DNA from: Flavivirga jejuensis
GTDB lineage: Bacteria > Bacteroidota > Bacteroidia > Flavobacteriales > Flavobacteriaceae
Length of the DNA stretch: 64,000 nt
Direction of reading: 5' to 3'
Assembly (NCBI RefSeq): GCF_030540765.1
Contig: NZ_JAUOEL010000002.1
Span: 620,001 to 684,000 of the forward strand
The notes under the pieces are model-generated. The model searched no databases. It was not told where the DNA came from and worked only from the letters and a program-made list of their open reading frames with translations. This document shows, in pieces, positions 26,260 through 36,075 of this stretch. How positions within the stretch are numbered: the stretch's first letter is position 1; every line of letters begins with the position of its first letter. The position numbers and the translations under genes are program-made.

Positions 26260-28515
26260 ATGAACAGACTAACCAAACCTAACATTATTACGGTACTATT
26301 ACTTCTTGTTTTTAGCTGTAATACGACTGAAAATAAGAACAATAAAACTCAAAAAACAACGCCTTTTGATACCAAAATAGATTCATTAATGAGTTTAATG
26401 ACTTTACAGGAAAAAATAGGTCAAACCGTCATGTACAGTGGTGGATGGACAGTTACAGGGCCTACGGTAAGTAAAAACAATAAAAAACACATCAAAGCAG
26501 GTGATGTCGGAGCCATGCTTAACGTATACTCGGTTAAAGGCACCAGAAATCTACAAAAACTAGCCGTGGAAGAAACACGTTTGGGCATCCCCCTACTCTT
26601 TGGATATGATGTTATTCACGGTTTCAAAACCATTTTCCCAATCAATTTAGGGCTAGCGGCAAGTTGGGATCTGGATGATATTGAAAAAGGATCTCGCATT
26701 GCTGCCGAAGAAGCTTCTGCCGAAGGAATCCATTGGACATTTGCTCCTATGGTTGATATTGCAAGAGACCCACGTTGGGGACGAATTTCTGAAGGTGCTG
26801 GAGAAGATGTTTACCTAGGAAGCCAAATAGCAAAAGCCTATGTTCAAGGTTTTCAAGGAGACGACTTATCTCAGCCTAATACCATTTTGGCCTGCGCGAA
26901 ACATTTTGTGGGCTATGGCGCAGCACAAGCTGGTCGCGATTACCATACAGTAAATATGGGCAAAGGAGAATTACGTAATGTGTATTTACCGCCATTTAAA
27001 GCGACTATTGACGCAGGAGTAGAAACGTTCATGACTGCTTTTAATGAGGTTAATGGTGTTCCCGCTACTGCAAACAGCTTTATTTATAGAGATGTTTTAA
27101 GAGACGAATGGAATTTTAATGGCTTTGTAGTCACCGATTATACAGCCATCAACGAATTAGTGCCGCACGGATTTGCAAAAGATGAAAAGGAAGCTACCAA
27201 ATTAGCCATTGATGCTGGTATCGATATGGATATGATGAGTAACGCAAACCGACTTTATTTAGAAGCACTGGTAAATGAAGGACAAGTAGATGTTGCTCTT
27301 ATTGATGATGCCTGCCGAAGAATTCTTCTAACAAAATACAAATTAGGATTGTTTGATGATCCTTACAGATACTGTGACGAACAACGTGAAAAGGATGTAG
27401 TTTACAAACCAGAGTTTCTACAGGCAGCACGTCATTCAGCAGCCATTTCTTCTGTATTGCTAAAGAACGATGAAAAAGCCTTACCATTAAATACAGATCA
27501 AACCATAGCACTTATTGGGCCATTGGCAAAAGACAAAGAAAACATCATTGGTAATTGGGCCGCGGCAGGTGATAGAAAAGGAAAAGCAATTAGTGTACAT
27601 CAAGGCATTCAAGAATATTTAAACGATTCCAAAATACTATTTTCAAGAGGTTGTGAGATTGAGGGCGATGATGTTACTGGATTTCAAAAAGCCATTAATA
27701 TAGCCAGAAAAGCAGATGTTGTGGTGATGGTGATGGGAGAAGACTATGATATGAGTGGCGAGGCTGCAAGTAGAACCAATATAAAATTACCTGGAAGTCA
27801 AACCAAATTGATAAAAGCCATTAGAAAAGCAGTCCCAGACAAAAAAATCATTTTAGTTTTAATGAATGGACGCCCTTTAGATCTATCTGAAGAAGACACT
27901 CTAGCAGATGCCATTTTAGAAACCTGGTTTCCAGGAACTATGGGAGGTCATGGTGTTGCAGACCTGCTCTTTGGAACTTATAGTCCTTCAGGAAAATTAC
28001 CCGTTACATTCCCTAGAACGCTGGGACAAATCCCTATCTATTACAACATGAAAAATACAGGACGTCCCATTCCGCCAAACAATCCAAAAGAGGATTATAA
28101 GTCCAATTATATAGATGTTCCCAATACCCCCTTATATCCATTCGGTCATGGGTTGAGCTATACGACATTCGAATATTCAGATATTAAATTATCTGCAAGT
28201 ACCATTGGTTTTTCAGATACATTAACAGCTTCGACAACGATTACCAATACAGGAAATTATGATGGGCATGAGATTGCTCAATTATACGTACACGATAAAG
28301 TAGGCAGCGTAACAAGGCCCGTAAAAGAACTTAAAGGATTTCAAAAAATATTCCTTAAAAAAGGAGAAAGCAAGACCGTTTCGTTTACTATTTCTGTTGA
28401 AGATTTAAAATTCTACAACAGCGACATGATATTTACTGTGGAGCCTGGCGCATTTGAAATTGCTATAAAAGGCACCTCAGATTTTAATTTCGAACACCTA
28501 TTTACATTAGAATAA
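26260..28515 (+). CDS. GH3 beta-glucosidase (BglX-like), lipoprotein
   Basis: 751 residues, starting 3 bp after the esterase. Lipobox Cys20 (LLLVFSC). The N-terminal barrel carries KHFVGYG near 214 and the nucleophile Asp293 in GFVVTDYTA. The alpha/beta sandwich carries the likely acid/base Glu501 in GEDYDMSGEAASR. A C-terminal fibronectin III-like domain (about 650-751) is present. It releases glucose from the non-reducing ends of beta-gluco-oligosaccharides, the expected partner of an endo-glucanase. Linkage preference cannot be deduced. Confidence 0.93.
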   Translation: MNRLTKPNIITVLLLLVFSCNTTENKNNKTQKTTPFDTKIDSLMSLMTLQEKIGQTVMYSGGWTVTGPTVSKNNKKHIKAGDVGAMLNVYSVKGTRNLQKLAVEETRLGIPLLFGYDVIHGFKTIFPINLGLAASWDLDDIEKGSRIAAEEASAEGIHWTFAPMVDIARDPRWGRISEGAGEDVYLGSQIAKAYVQGFQGDDLSQPNTILACAKHFVGYGAAQAGRDYHTVNMGKGELRNVYLPPFKATIDAGVETFMTAFNEVNGVPATANSFIYRDVLRDEWNFNGFVVTDYTAINELVPHGFAKDEKEATKLAIDAGIDMDMMSNANRLYLEALVNEGQVDVALIDDACRRILLTKYKLGLFDDPYRYCDEQREKDVVYKPEFLQAARHSAAISSVLLKNDEKALPLNTDQTIALIGPLAKDKENIIGNWAAAGDRKGKAISVHQGIQEYLNDSKILFSRGCEIEGDDVTGFQKAINIARKADVVVMVMGEDYDMSGEAASRTNIKLPGSQTKLIKAIRKAVPDKKIILVLMNGRPLDLSEEDTLADAILETWFPGTMGGHGVADLLFGTYSPSGKLPVTFPRTLGQIPIYYNMKNTGRPIPPNNPKEDYKSNYIDVPNTPLYPFGHGLSYTTFEYSDIKLSASTIGFSDTLTASTTITNTGNYDGHEIAQLYVHDKVGSVTRPVKELKGFQKIFLKKGESKTVSFTISVEDLKFYNSDMIFTVEPGAFEIAIKGTSDFNFEHLFTLE

Positions 28516-28631
28516 TTTAATAACCTATTATCTAAAAAAACTAAAACACCTTAGAACTATACGCCTCCATTTTAAAACAGATTGAAGGCAAACCTATAAT
28601 TAGGTACTATTTTAATCGAAAAAACAAATTA

Positions 28632-29516
28632 ATGAAGTATAGAATTTTAGCAACCATTTTTTGTTTGAGTGCATTTGTGTTTTCTCAAAATATAACAACA
28701 CACACCTACGCCATCAAAGGTTTGGATACTTTAAAAATGGATGTTTACACACCAAAAAATATCAAAACCAATGCTAATTTACCTGTTATTTTATGGATGC
28801 ATGGCGGTGGTTTCGCTGGTGGTAAACGAGACCATCCAGATGAGGTTAAAATGATGCAATACTTCTCTCAGAATGGATACATCGGCATATCAATTTCTTA
28901 TAGATTATTGTTAAAAAATGCAGAAACAGGTTCTGGTTGTGATTGTCCAAAAGCATTCAAATTAGAAATATTTAAACAAGCTGCCATCGATTATTTAGAT
29001 GCCGCCAAATTTATAGTAGACAATAGCGCTATGTTACAAATAAACCCCGATAAAATTATTGCAGGTGGTGGTAGTGCTGGTGCCGAGAGTATTTTAAATG
29101 CTGTTTATATGAAAACATACTTTGTGGATCATTTAGAAACATATAAAAATGTAAAATTTGCTGGCGTTATGTCTTTAGCAGGCGCATTGGTAAATGCCGC
29201 ATACATTACTAAAAGCAATGCATTACCAACCGTTTTGTTTCATGGAACAGACGATCCCTTGGTGCCATTTGCAAGTGCAGCACATCATTATTGCATAGCT
29301 GAAAAACCAGGGTATTTACAATTGGATGGTTCCGAAACTATTTCTAAAAAATTAGATGCATTAGGAACCGCTTACTATTTTAACAAAGTTATTGGTGGAA
29401 AGCATGAATTATGTATGATTCCTTTTGACCAATTAGATACGATCATACAGTTTTTTGAAAAAACAGTAGATCATTCTGAAATCATTCAAACAAAAAAAAT
29501 AATAACTAAGAATTGA
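28632..29516 (+). CDS. Secreted alpha/beta hydrolase, acetyl-esterase-like
   Basis: 294 residues with an N-terminal signal (to about residue 19, FVFSQN). Oxyanion motif HGGGFAGG (57-64), nucleophile Ser148 in GGGSAGAES, then HGTDDPLVPF with Asp207 or Asp208, and His258 in GGKHELC complete the triad. The HGGG motif is that of hormone-sensitive-lipase-like carboxylesterases that act on small acyl esters. The CDCP pair near 103-106 may form a disulfide. Its stop overlaps the start of the sulfatase by one base, so the two are translationally coupled. Confidence 0.8.
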   Translation: MKYRILATIFCLSAFVFSQNITTHTYAIKGLDTLKMDVYTPKNIKTNANLPVILWMHGGGFAGGKRDHPDEVKMMQYFSQNGYIGISISYRLLLKNAETGSGCDCPKAFKLEIFKQAAIDYLDAAKFIVDNSAMLQINPDKIIAGGGSAGAESILNAVYMKTYFVDHLETYKNVKFAGVMSLAGALVNAAYITKSNALPTVLFHGTDDPLVPFASAAHHYCIAEKPGYLQLDGSETISKKLDALGTAYYFNKVIGGKHELCMIPFDQLDTIIQFFEKTVDHSEIIQTKKIITKN

Positions 29517-31183
29517 TGAAAAAGCAGCTATACTTCATTTTAATCGCAATTATTTTTCTGTCCTGTAAAAATGAAAAAAAAGCCCCTATTGTTGATGTTC
29601 CCAAAAGACCCAACATTATTTTTATAATGGCAGATGACCATGCTACACAAGCGATTAGTGCATATGGACATCCTATTAGCCAGTTAGCACCTACACCAAA
29701 CATCGATAGAATTGCAAATGAAGGTGCTATTTTTAAAAACAATTTTTGTACAAATTCCATTTGCGGTCCCAGTCGGGCAGTCATTTTAACAGGAAAGCAT
29801 AGCCACGTTAATGGTTTTAGAATGAATGGGAACCATTTTGATGGCAACCAACAAACCTACCCCAAACTATTACAAAAAGCAGGTTATAAAACCGCTATGT
29901 TTGGCAAATGGCACTTACATGGTATCCCTCAAGGTTTCGATTATTGGAATATTTTACAAGACCAAGGCAATTATTACAATCCAAATTTTATTTCTGTAAA
30001 TGAGCAAACTAAAACGGTCGACACCACAATGGTTATAGGGTATGCTACCGATATCGTTACTGAAGATGCATTGAGTTATTTGGAAAAAATAAAGAATGAC
30101 AATCAACCTTTTATGCTCATGGTACAACATAAAGCGCCTCACAGAAATTGGATGCCAGCATTGCGTCATTTAAACAAGTATGATAGCGTTCCGTTTCCCG
30201 TACCCGACACCTATTTTACGAACCACAATGGTTCTATAGCTTCTAAAGAACAATATCAAACGATTTATAGAGACATGTACGAGGGGCATGATTTAAAAAT
30301 GACTAAGACAAAAGGAAATCCAGAATTGGCTCATAATCCGTGGAAAACAGATTTTGACCGTATGACACCAGAGCAACGTGCTATTTGGGATAAAGCCTAC
30401 CAACCAAAAAATGATGCATTCCACGATGCTAAATTATCTGGAAAAGATCTGGATTTATGGAAATTTCAACGCTATTTACAAGATTATATGGCAACCATAG
30501 CTGCTGTAGATGAGGGGGTAGGGAAAATTTTAGATTATTTAAAAGCTAATCATTTAGAAGAAAACACCATAGTCGTTTACACCACAGATCAAGGGTTTTA
30601 TTTAGGTGAAAAAGGCTGGTTTGACAAGCGCTTTATGTATGAAGAGTCTTTGGCTATGCCCATGCTAATGAAATATCCAGAGGTTATAAAACCTAAAACA
30701 GAAATTACTGCCTTAACCCAAAACCTTGATTTTGCCGAGACTTTTCTAGATTTTGCACAGGTTGCTATTCCAGAAGATATGCAAGGACAATCCTTAAAAC
30801 CTTTGTTAGAAAACCAGATCAAAGAGGACCATTTTAGAGATGCTATTTACTACCATTACTATGATTTTCCTGCATTTCATATGGTAAAAAAAATGTATGG
30901 CGTACGTACCAATCGCTATAAATTAATTCATGTATATGATGATATTGATGCATGGGAATTGTATGATTTAGAAAAAGATCCCAGCGAAACTCACAATTTA
31001 ATTGATGATACTAATTATAATGATGTTGAACAAGGTTTAAGAGAAACATTAAAAACGCTACAAGCACACTATAAAGTAACAGAAAAAGAGATGGAACAAA
31101 CAGCAAATCCAGAAGCCATCAAAAAAGCCTACAAAGATTTTGAAAGATTGAGAGGGCAACCTATGGAAGCTTACGAACATTAA
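29516..31183 (+). CDS. Sulfatase (S1 family, formylglycine type), lipoprotein
   Basis: 555 residues from ATG 29516, which overlaps the TGA of the previous gene (TGATG) and begins a lipoprotein signal (Cys17 in IIFLSC). The formylglycine motif is CGPSR (Cys83), followed by AVILTGKH. Metal ligands are MADDHA (Asp40, Asp41) and TTDQG. Length and domain order are normal for a type I sulfatase, which needs a maturase encoded elsewhere. Its presence predicts a sulfated substrate. The alkaline-phosphatase superfamily also has phosphodiesterases, but the CxPSR motif favours sulfate. Confidence 0.92.
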   Translation: MKKQLYFILIAIIFLSCKNEKKAPIVDVPKRPNIIFIMADDHATQAISAYGHPISQLAPTPNIDRIANEGAIFKNNFCTNSICGPSRAVILTGKHSHVNGFRMNGNHFDGNQQTYPKLLQKAGYKTAMFGKWHLHGIPQGFDYWNILQDQGNYYNPNFISVNEQTKTVDTTMVIGYATDIVTEDALSYLEKIKNDNQPFMLMVQHKAPHRNWMPALRHLNKYDSVPFPVPDTYFTNHNGSIASKEQYQTIYRDMYEGHDLKMTKTKGNPELAHNPWKTDFDRMTPEQRAIWDKAYQPKNDAFHDAKLSGKDLDLWKFQRYLQDYMATIAAVDEGVGKILDYLKANHLEENTIVVYTTDQGFYLGEKGWFDKRFMYEESLAMPMLMKYPEVIKPKTEITALTQNLDFAETFLDFAQVAIPEDMQGQSLKPLLENQIKEDHFRDAIYYHYYDFPAFHMVKKMYGVRTNRYKLIHVYDDIDAWELYDLEKDPSETHNLIDDTNYNDVEQGLRETLKTLQAHYKVTEKEMEQTANPEAIKKAYKDFERLRGQPMEAYEH

Positions 31184-31193
31184 ACATACAATT

Positions 31194-33278
31194 ATGAAAC
31201 TGTCCTCAACCATAAAAATTCTTATTTGTTTTATTGCTATGGTAGCATGTAAAACAGAAAAAAAAGATGCTTCAACACTTATAAATTCCCCTAATAACAA
31301 GATTAAAGTTCATTTTTATCTCACTAAAAATAATGAACCATCCTATATGGTGTATTTTAAAAATGAAAAAGTGATTGATTCTTCTACCATGGGGTTTGAA
31401 TTAAAAGAAACATTACCTCTTAGCAAAAACTTCAAAATTCTAGACGTTCAGAGATCAACAGTCAACGAAACATGGGATATGGTTTGGGGTGAAGATGCAA
31501 ACGTACAAAACCATTATAACGAACTTAAAATTGCCTTAGAAGAAACTTCAGAATTAAAAAGACAGCTCAATATCATATTTAAAGTTTATGATGATGGCAT
31601 TGGATTTCGGTACGAATTCCCTAAACAGGAACATTTAAATGATGTGGTTATTACTGATGAAAACACCGAATTTAATCTTACTAAAGATCATAAAGTATGG
31701 TGGATTCCTGGAGATTGGGATATTTACGAATACTTATATAATACTACACGTTTTTCAGAAATTGACGCACTAAAACATTATAAACCAAACACGCATTTAG
31801 GACAAACCTATATTCCTGAGAATGCCGTAAATACCCCTGTAACCATGAAGACCGATTCGGGTGTTTATTTAAGTTTTCATGAAGCAGATTTAACCAATTA
31901 TGCAGGTATGACTTTAGCAGTTGATACAGGCGATTTAAAAATGAAAAGTGAACTGGTTGGTAATAACGAAAACATAAAAGTAAAACGGCAAACCCCTTTT
32001 GAAACACCTTGGAGAACCATTCAAATTACAGAAAAAGCGGGCGATCTCATTGAATCTAAATTAATTTTAAACCTTAACGACCCTAGTTTAGTTGAAGACC
32101 TCCCCTATTTCAAACCTACAAAATATGTTGGTATTTGGTGGGATATGCATATTGGAACGGGACATTGGGATTATTCAGGAAACTATCACGCTGCCAATAC
32201 CAAATATGCTAAAGACATGATAGATTTTGCATCAGAACACAACATTGCGGGGATGCTGGTTGAAGGCTGGAATACTGGTTGGGAAAAATGGTGGGATAAA
32301 AAGAATAAGAAAGTCCATTTTGATTTTGTGACCCCCTACCCCGATTATGATTTGGAAGAAGTTGTAAGCTATGGAAAATCCAAAGGTGTGGCGTTAGTAA
32401 TGCACCATGAAACCTCAGCAGATATTATTCGATATGAAAAGCAAATCGATACCGCTTTTGCGCTCATGAAAAAATTAAATATCCATGCCGTTAAAACGGG
32501 ATATGTAGGTAGCGTTATTCCAGAAGGAGAATATCATCATGGGCAATACATGGTTAATCACTATCAAAAAGTTTTAGAAAAAGGCATGGCATATCAGGTT
32601 GCTATAAATGCACATGAACCTATAAAAGCAACTGGAAAAAGACGGACGTATCCTGTAGCTATTTCTCGCGAAGGTGTCCGCGGACAAGAATATAACGCCT
32701 GGTCTAAAGATGGCGGTAATCCACCAGAACATTTAACAATTGTACCTTTTACAAGAATGCTGGGAGGTCCCATAGATTATACACCTGGAATCTTTAATAC
32801 GTCCTTAAGTCCATACAAAACAGACAATCAAATTAATACCACATTAGCACATCAGTTGGCTTTGTATGTTGTTTTATATAGCCCTGTGCAAATGGTACCC
32901 GATTTAATAACGCATTATAAAAACCATCCCGCATTTGAATTTATCAAAGATGTTGGTGTAGATTGGAACACCTCTAAAGTCCTCGATGCAGAAATTGGTG
33001 AATTTATTACCCTCGCACGACAAGAAAAAAGGACAAAAAACTGGTTCGTTGGATGTATTACGGATGAAAATGCCAGAGCAATTAAAGTAGACTTAAATTT
33101 TTTAGAAGAAGATCAAATCTATATTGCAAAATTATACAAAGATGCTCAAGATTCACATTATATGAACAATCCAGAAATTTATGAAATATTAAAACAAGAA
33201 GTCGATAATAAAACGATCTTTGAACTTAACCTAGCTCCTGGAGGAGGATGCGCAATCTCATTAATACCTAAAAATTAA
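31194..33278 (+). CDS. GH97 alpha-glucosidase-type hydrolase, lipoprotein
   Basis: 694 residues, lipobox Cys19 (IAMVAC). N-terminal beta-sandwich (about 30-290), barrel with VGIWWDMHIGTGHWDYSGN and VEGWNTGWE, and a C-terminal beta domain. Three glutamates, Glu406 in HHETS, Glu475 in NAHEP and Glu499 in REGVRGQE, are spaced exactly like the two bases and the acid of SusB (439, 508, 532 as recalled), so this should be an inverting GH97 alpha-glucosidase rather than the retaining alpha-galactosidase subtype. An alpha-glucosidase in a locus with GH144-type and GH3 enzymes suggests a mixed-linkage or alpha-glucosylated substrate. Confidence 0.9.
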   Translation: MKLSSTIKILICFIAMVACKTEKKDASTLINSPNNKIKVHFYLTKNNEPSYMVYFKNEKVIDSSTMGFELKETLPLSKNFKILDVQRSTVNETWDMVWGEDANVQNHYNELKIALEETSELKRQLNIIFKVYDDGIGFRYEFPKQEHLNDVVITDENTEFNLTKDHKVWWIPGDWDIYEYLYNTTRFSEIDALKHYKPNTHLGQTYIPENAVNTPVTMKTDSGVYLSFHEADLTNYAGMTLAVDTGDLKMKSELVGNNENIKVKRQTPFETPWRTIQITEKAGDLIESKLILNLNDPSLVEDLPYFKPTKYVGIWWDMHIGTGHWDYSGNYHAANTKYAKDMIDFASEHNIAGMLVEGWNTGWEKWWDKKNKKVHFDFVTPYPDYDLEEVVSYGKSKGVALVMHHETSADIIRYEKQIDTAFALMKKLNIHAVKTGYVGSVIPEGEYHHGQYMVNHYQKVLEKGMAYQVAINAHEPIKATGKRRTYPVAISREGVRGQEYNAWSKDGGNPPEHLTIVPFTRMLGGPIDYTPGIFNTSLSPYKTDNQINTTLAHQLALYVVLYSPVQMVPDLITHYKNHPAFEFIKDVGVDWNTSKVLDAEIGEFITLARQEKRTKNWFVGCITDENARAIKVDLNFLEEDQIYIAKLYKDAQDSHYMNNPEIYEILKQEVDNKTIFELNLAPGGGCAISLIPKN

Positions 33279-33283
33279 ACGTT

Positions 33284-34129
33284 ATGAAAAAAATAAGTTC
33301 TTTAATCATTTTATTTTGCTACTTCGGATCTTTGTTTGCTCAGGAAGACACCAAAATAATGACCTACAATATTAAGGTGGATCACTCAAAAGAAAGTGAT
33401 AACAGTTGGGACCATCGTAAAGATTTTATGATGGGGCAAATTAATTTTTATCAACCAGATGTTTTTGGCGTACAAGAAGCACTGCCAAATCAAATCAAAT
33501 ATATAGACAGCACATTAGTAGATTATAACTATGTTGGTGTGGGTCGTGATGATGGTGACACAGCTGGAGAATATTCAGCTATTTTTTATAAAAAGGAAAC
33601 ATTTACAATAGTAAAAAGCGGGACGTTTTGGTTATCAAAAACACCCGAAAAGGTCTCTATGGGCTGGGATGCTGTTTGTAATCGTATTTGTACCTACTCG
33701 CTTTTAGAAAATAAAAAAACGACTAAACGTTTTTGGGTATTCAATACCCATTTTGATCATGTTGGAAAATTGGCGCGTGCCGAAAGTCCTAAATTAATAC
33801 TTCAGAAAATAAACGCATTAAATACAGAAAGCGTACCTGTTATTCTTATGGGGGATTTTAATTTAGAACCAGAAACGCCGCAAATACAATTCATCAAGAA
33901 ACATTTAAAGGATTCAAAAGAAATTTCAAAAGCAGTTCCTTTTGGACCATCTGGAACTTTTAATGGCTTTCATTTCAACCAACCCGTAACAAGACGTATT
34001 GATTATATTTTTGTAAGTCATAGCATCAAGGTAAATAAGTATGCCGTACTAAGCGACTCTAAAGATTGTAAATACCCTTCTGATCATTTACCTGTTTATA
34101 TTGAAATACAACTAACTAAAACGAATTAA
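33284..34129 (+). CDS. Secreted endonuclease/exonuclease/phosphatase-fold protein
   Basis: 281 residues with a signal peptide ending near residue 20 (GSLFAQED). Fold motifs in order: TYNIKVD, GVQEALPNQ, NTHFDHVG, MGDFNLEPE and the terminal SDHLPVYIE, so the metal and phosphate-cleaving residues are intact. Family members cleave phosphodiesters in nucleic acids, phospholipids or inositol phosphates. A secreted one at the end of a glycan operon could remove a phosphodiester-linked substituent such as phosphoglycerol, which is inference only. It follows the GH97 gene by 5 bp. Confidence 0.85.
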   Translation: MKKISSLIILFCYFGSLFAQEDTKIMTYNIKVDHSKESDNSWDHRKDFMMGQINFYQPDVFGVQEALPNQIKYIDSTLVDYNYVGVGRDDGDTAGEYSAIFYKKETFTIVKSGTFWLSKTPEKVSMGWDAVCNRICTYSLLENKKTTKRFWVFNTHFDHVGKLARAESPKLILQKINALNTESVPVILMGDFNLEPETPQIQFIKKHLKDSKEISKAVPFGPSGTFNGFHFNQPVTRRIDYIFVSHSIKVNKYAVLSDSKDCKYPSDHLPVYIEIQLTKTN

Positions 34130-34139
34130 GATCAAAATT

Positions 34140-35522
34140 ATGAATAAGCGGACTTTTTTATTGCTAATAACAGCAGTATCGGCATTAGGTGGATTACTAT
34201 TTGGTTATGATACAGGTGTTATCAATGGGGCTCAATTTTATTTAAGTAAACATTTCGATTTAGATTCGGCAATGAAAGGTTGGGTTGTAGGAAGTGCACT
34301 TCTGGGGTGTTTAGTTGGTGCTATTGCTGCTGGTCCATTAAGCATAAAATTTGGTAGAAAATATTCTTTAATAATTTCGGCTGTATTATTTTCAATTTCA
34401 GCTTACGGTTCTGGTTTACCGTCCATTTTTCCAGAGTCGGTTTCTTTACTCGTCTTTTTTAGAATCATTGGAGGACTTGGTATTGGTATAGCATCTATGA
34501 ATGCGCCTATGTACATTGCAGAAATTGCACCAAGCAATATAAGAGGCAGAATGGTTACTTATTACCAATTGGCGATCGTTATTGGCTTTTTTGTCGTGTT
34601 TTTGGCAACCTATTTTATTGGAAATAGTTTAACCGAAACACAAAACATAGCCTTTGGATGGAAACGTATGTTTTGGTCTGAGTTAATTCCCAGTTGTTTA
34701 TTTTTAATTCTGTTATTCTTTGTCCCTAAAAGTCCGCGATGGTTAGCTCTTAAAGGAAAAGATGAAGATGCTTTAATCATTTTAACCAAAATACACGGTA
34801 CCGAGCAAGCAAATAAAGAAATTATAGAGATAAAAGCGTCTCTTAAAGTAAATGACAAGCGTATTAAAGTGAATTATTTTTCAAAAATAATACTGGGGAT
34901 CATTATTATAGGAACAACATTATCTGCATTGCAACAATTTACTGGGATAAATGCTGTATTATATTATGGTGCCGATATTTTTGAAAAGGCTCTTGGCTTT
35001 GGAAAAGAAGACATTTTAGCACAACAAATACTTCTGGCATTTGTTAATCTAGTATTTACTTTTGTTGCAATGTTTACTGTAGATAAATTTGGAAGAAAAC
35101 CATTAATATACATCGGATCTGTAGGTATGATAATTGGGTTCCTATTATTAGGAATCACGTTACAGCAACAATCTGTAGGCATTCTGTCCTTACTAGGCGT
35201 ACTCATTTTTATAGCAGCGTTCGCGCTTTCTATGGGTCCTGTTGTTTGGGTCTTACTTTCGGAAATGTTCCCTAATAAAATCCGTAGTGTGGCTATGTCT
35301 GTAGCTGTAGCCACACAATGGGCAGCAAATTATGTGGTGTCGCAATCTTTTCCAATAGTCATGGATAGTGAGGTTAATAATAATGCTCTATGGAATGGTT
35401 CTTTACCTTATTTTATATTTATCGTATTTATTATCATTATTGTGGTTGTAACCTACAAATTCATTCCAGAAACAAAAGGAAAATCTCTTGAAGAGATTGA
35501 AGGGTTTTGGAATGAAAGATAA
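34140..35522 (+). CDS. MFS sugar porter (XylE/GalP-like sugar:H+ symporter)
   Basis: 460 residues and twelve membrane segments. Sugar-porter signatures: LLFGYDTGVINGA near 22, PMYIAEIAPSNIRGRMVT near 123, SPRWLALKG near 197, QQFTGINAVLYYG near 264, DKFGRKPL near 315 and PETKGKSLEEIE at the end. It imports the monosaccharide, probably glucose, released by the GH3 and GH97 enzymes. It is the last gene of the plus-strand operon, 10 bp after the phosphatase-fold gene and convergent with the metal operon. Confidence 0.93.
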   Translation: MNKRTFLLLITAVSALGGLLFGYDTGVINGAQFYLSKHFDLDSAMKGWVVGSALLGCLVGAIAAGPLSIKFGRKYSLIISAVLFSISAYGSGLPSIFPESVSLLVFFRIIGGLGIGIASMNAPMYIAEIAPSNIRGRMVTYYQLAIVIGFFVVFLATYFIGNSLTETQNIAFGWKRMFWSELIPSCLFLILLFFVPKSPRWLALKGKDEDALIILTKIHGTEQANKEIIEIKASLKVNDKRIKVNYFSKIILGIIIIGTTLSALQQFTGINAVLYYGADIFEKALGFGKEDILAQQILLAFVNLVFTFVAMFTVDKFGRKPLIYIGSVGMIIGFLLLGITLQQQSVGILSLLGVLIFIAAFALSMGPVVWVLLSEMFPNKIRSVAMSVAVATQWAANYVVSQSFPIVMDSEVNNNALWNGSLPYFIFIVFIIIIVVVTYKFIPETKGKSLEEIEGFWNER

Positions 35523-35637
35523 CGTGATTTATATCTAGGTTTTAAAACTTAAAATGCTTTGCACTTAGGATGACAAAATTCATCTCTTTTTAGACAGCCG
35601 CTTTGTGATCTCGATCAGGGAAAAAAATTACTTTGTT

Positions 35638-36075
35638 TTAATTAATCAATTCTGCTTTACATTCTGTTAAAATATAATTAAAATGTTCTACATCATCAGC
35701 ATTAAGTTTTAATATTCCTGTAACGATTATTATGGTATCTGTTTTAAAGGTTTTCTTGGATATAAATTGTAATTCTATAGCGGTTTCTGGACCACCAATT
35801 CCACAGAAAAAACAAGATGACATGGGGCCTTTAGATAGAATGAGCAATTTTCCTTGAGGGTCAATATTTAAGAAATAGCCTCTAATAGTTATCTCTTTTC
35901 CTTCTAAAGATTTCACAGCATCTGAAAACTCTGGGTGCAAAAAATTTTCTCCATAAGAAGGAAAAAACTTTTCTGTAAATTCAACCTGTGCTAAATCTTC
36001 CCAAGTTATATTTTTCTGACTAAGACAGGTATAGGAAGATAGAAGAATTAGTATAATTATAATTTCATTTTTCAT
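35638..36075 (-). CDS. Small secreted DUF3299-like protein of the metal ABC operon
   Basis: 145 residues with a signal peptide (to about residue 19, YTCLSQ). WEDL near 25, LEGKEITIRGYFLNID near 57 and a Cys-x-x-Cys (SSCFFCGIGG, about 86-95) recall DUF3299 proteins, small secreted proteins encoded beside ABC transporters in zinc-regulated operons of gammaproteobacteria. The two cysteines could bind metal. Its start overlaps the permease end by 11 bases, so it belongs to the same operon, of which it is the last gene. DUF3299 membership is my best match, not a certain one. Confidence 0.6.
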   Translation of the reverse strand: MKNEIIIILILLSSYTCLSQKNITWEDLAQVEFTEKFFPSYGENFLHPEFSDAVKSLEGKEITIRGYFLNIDPQGKLLILSKGPMSSCFFCGIGGPETAIELQFISKKTFKTDTIIIVTGILKLNADDVEHFNYILTECKAELIN

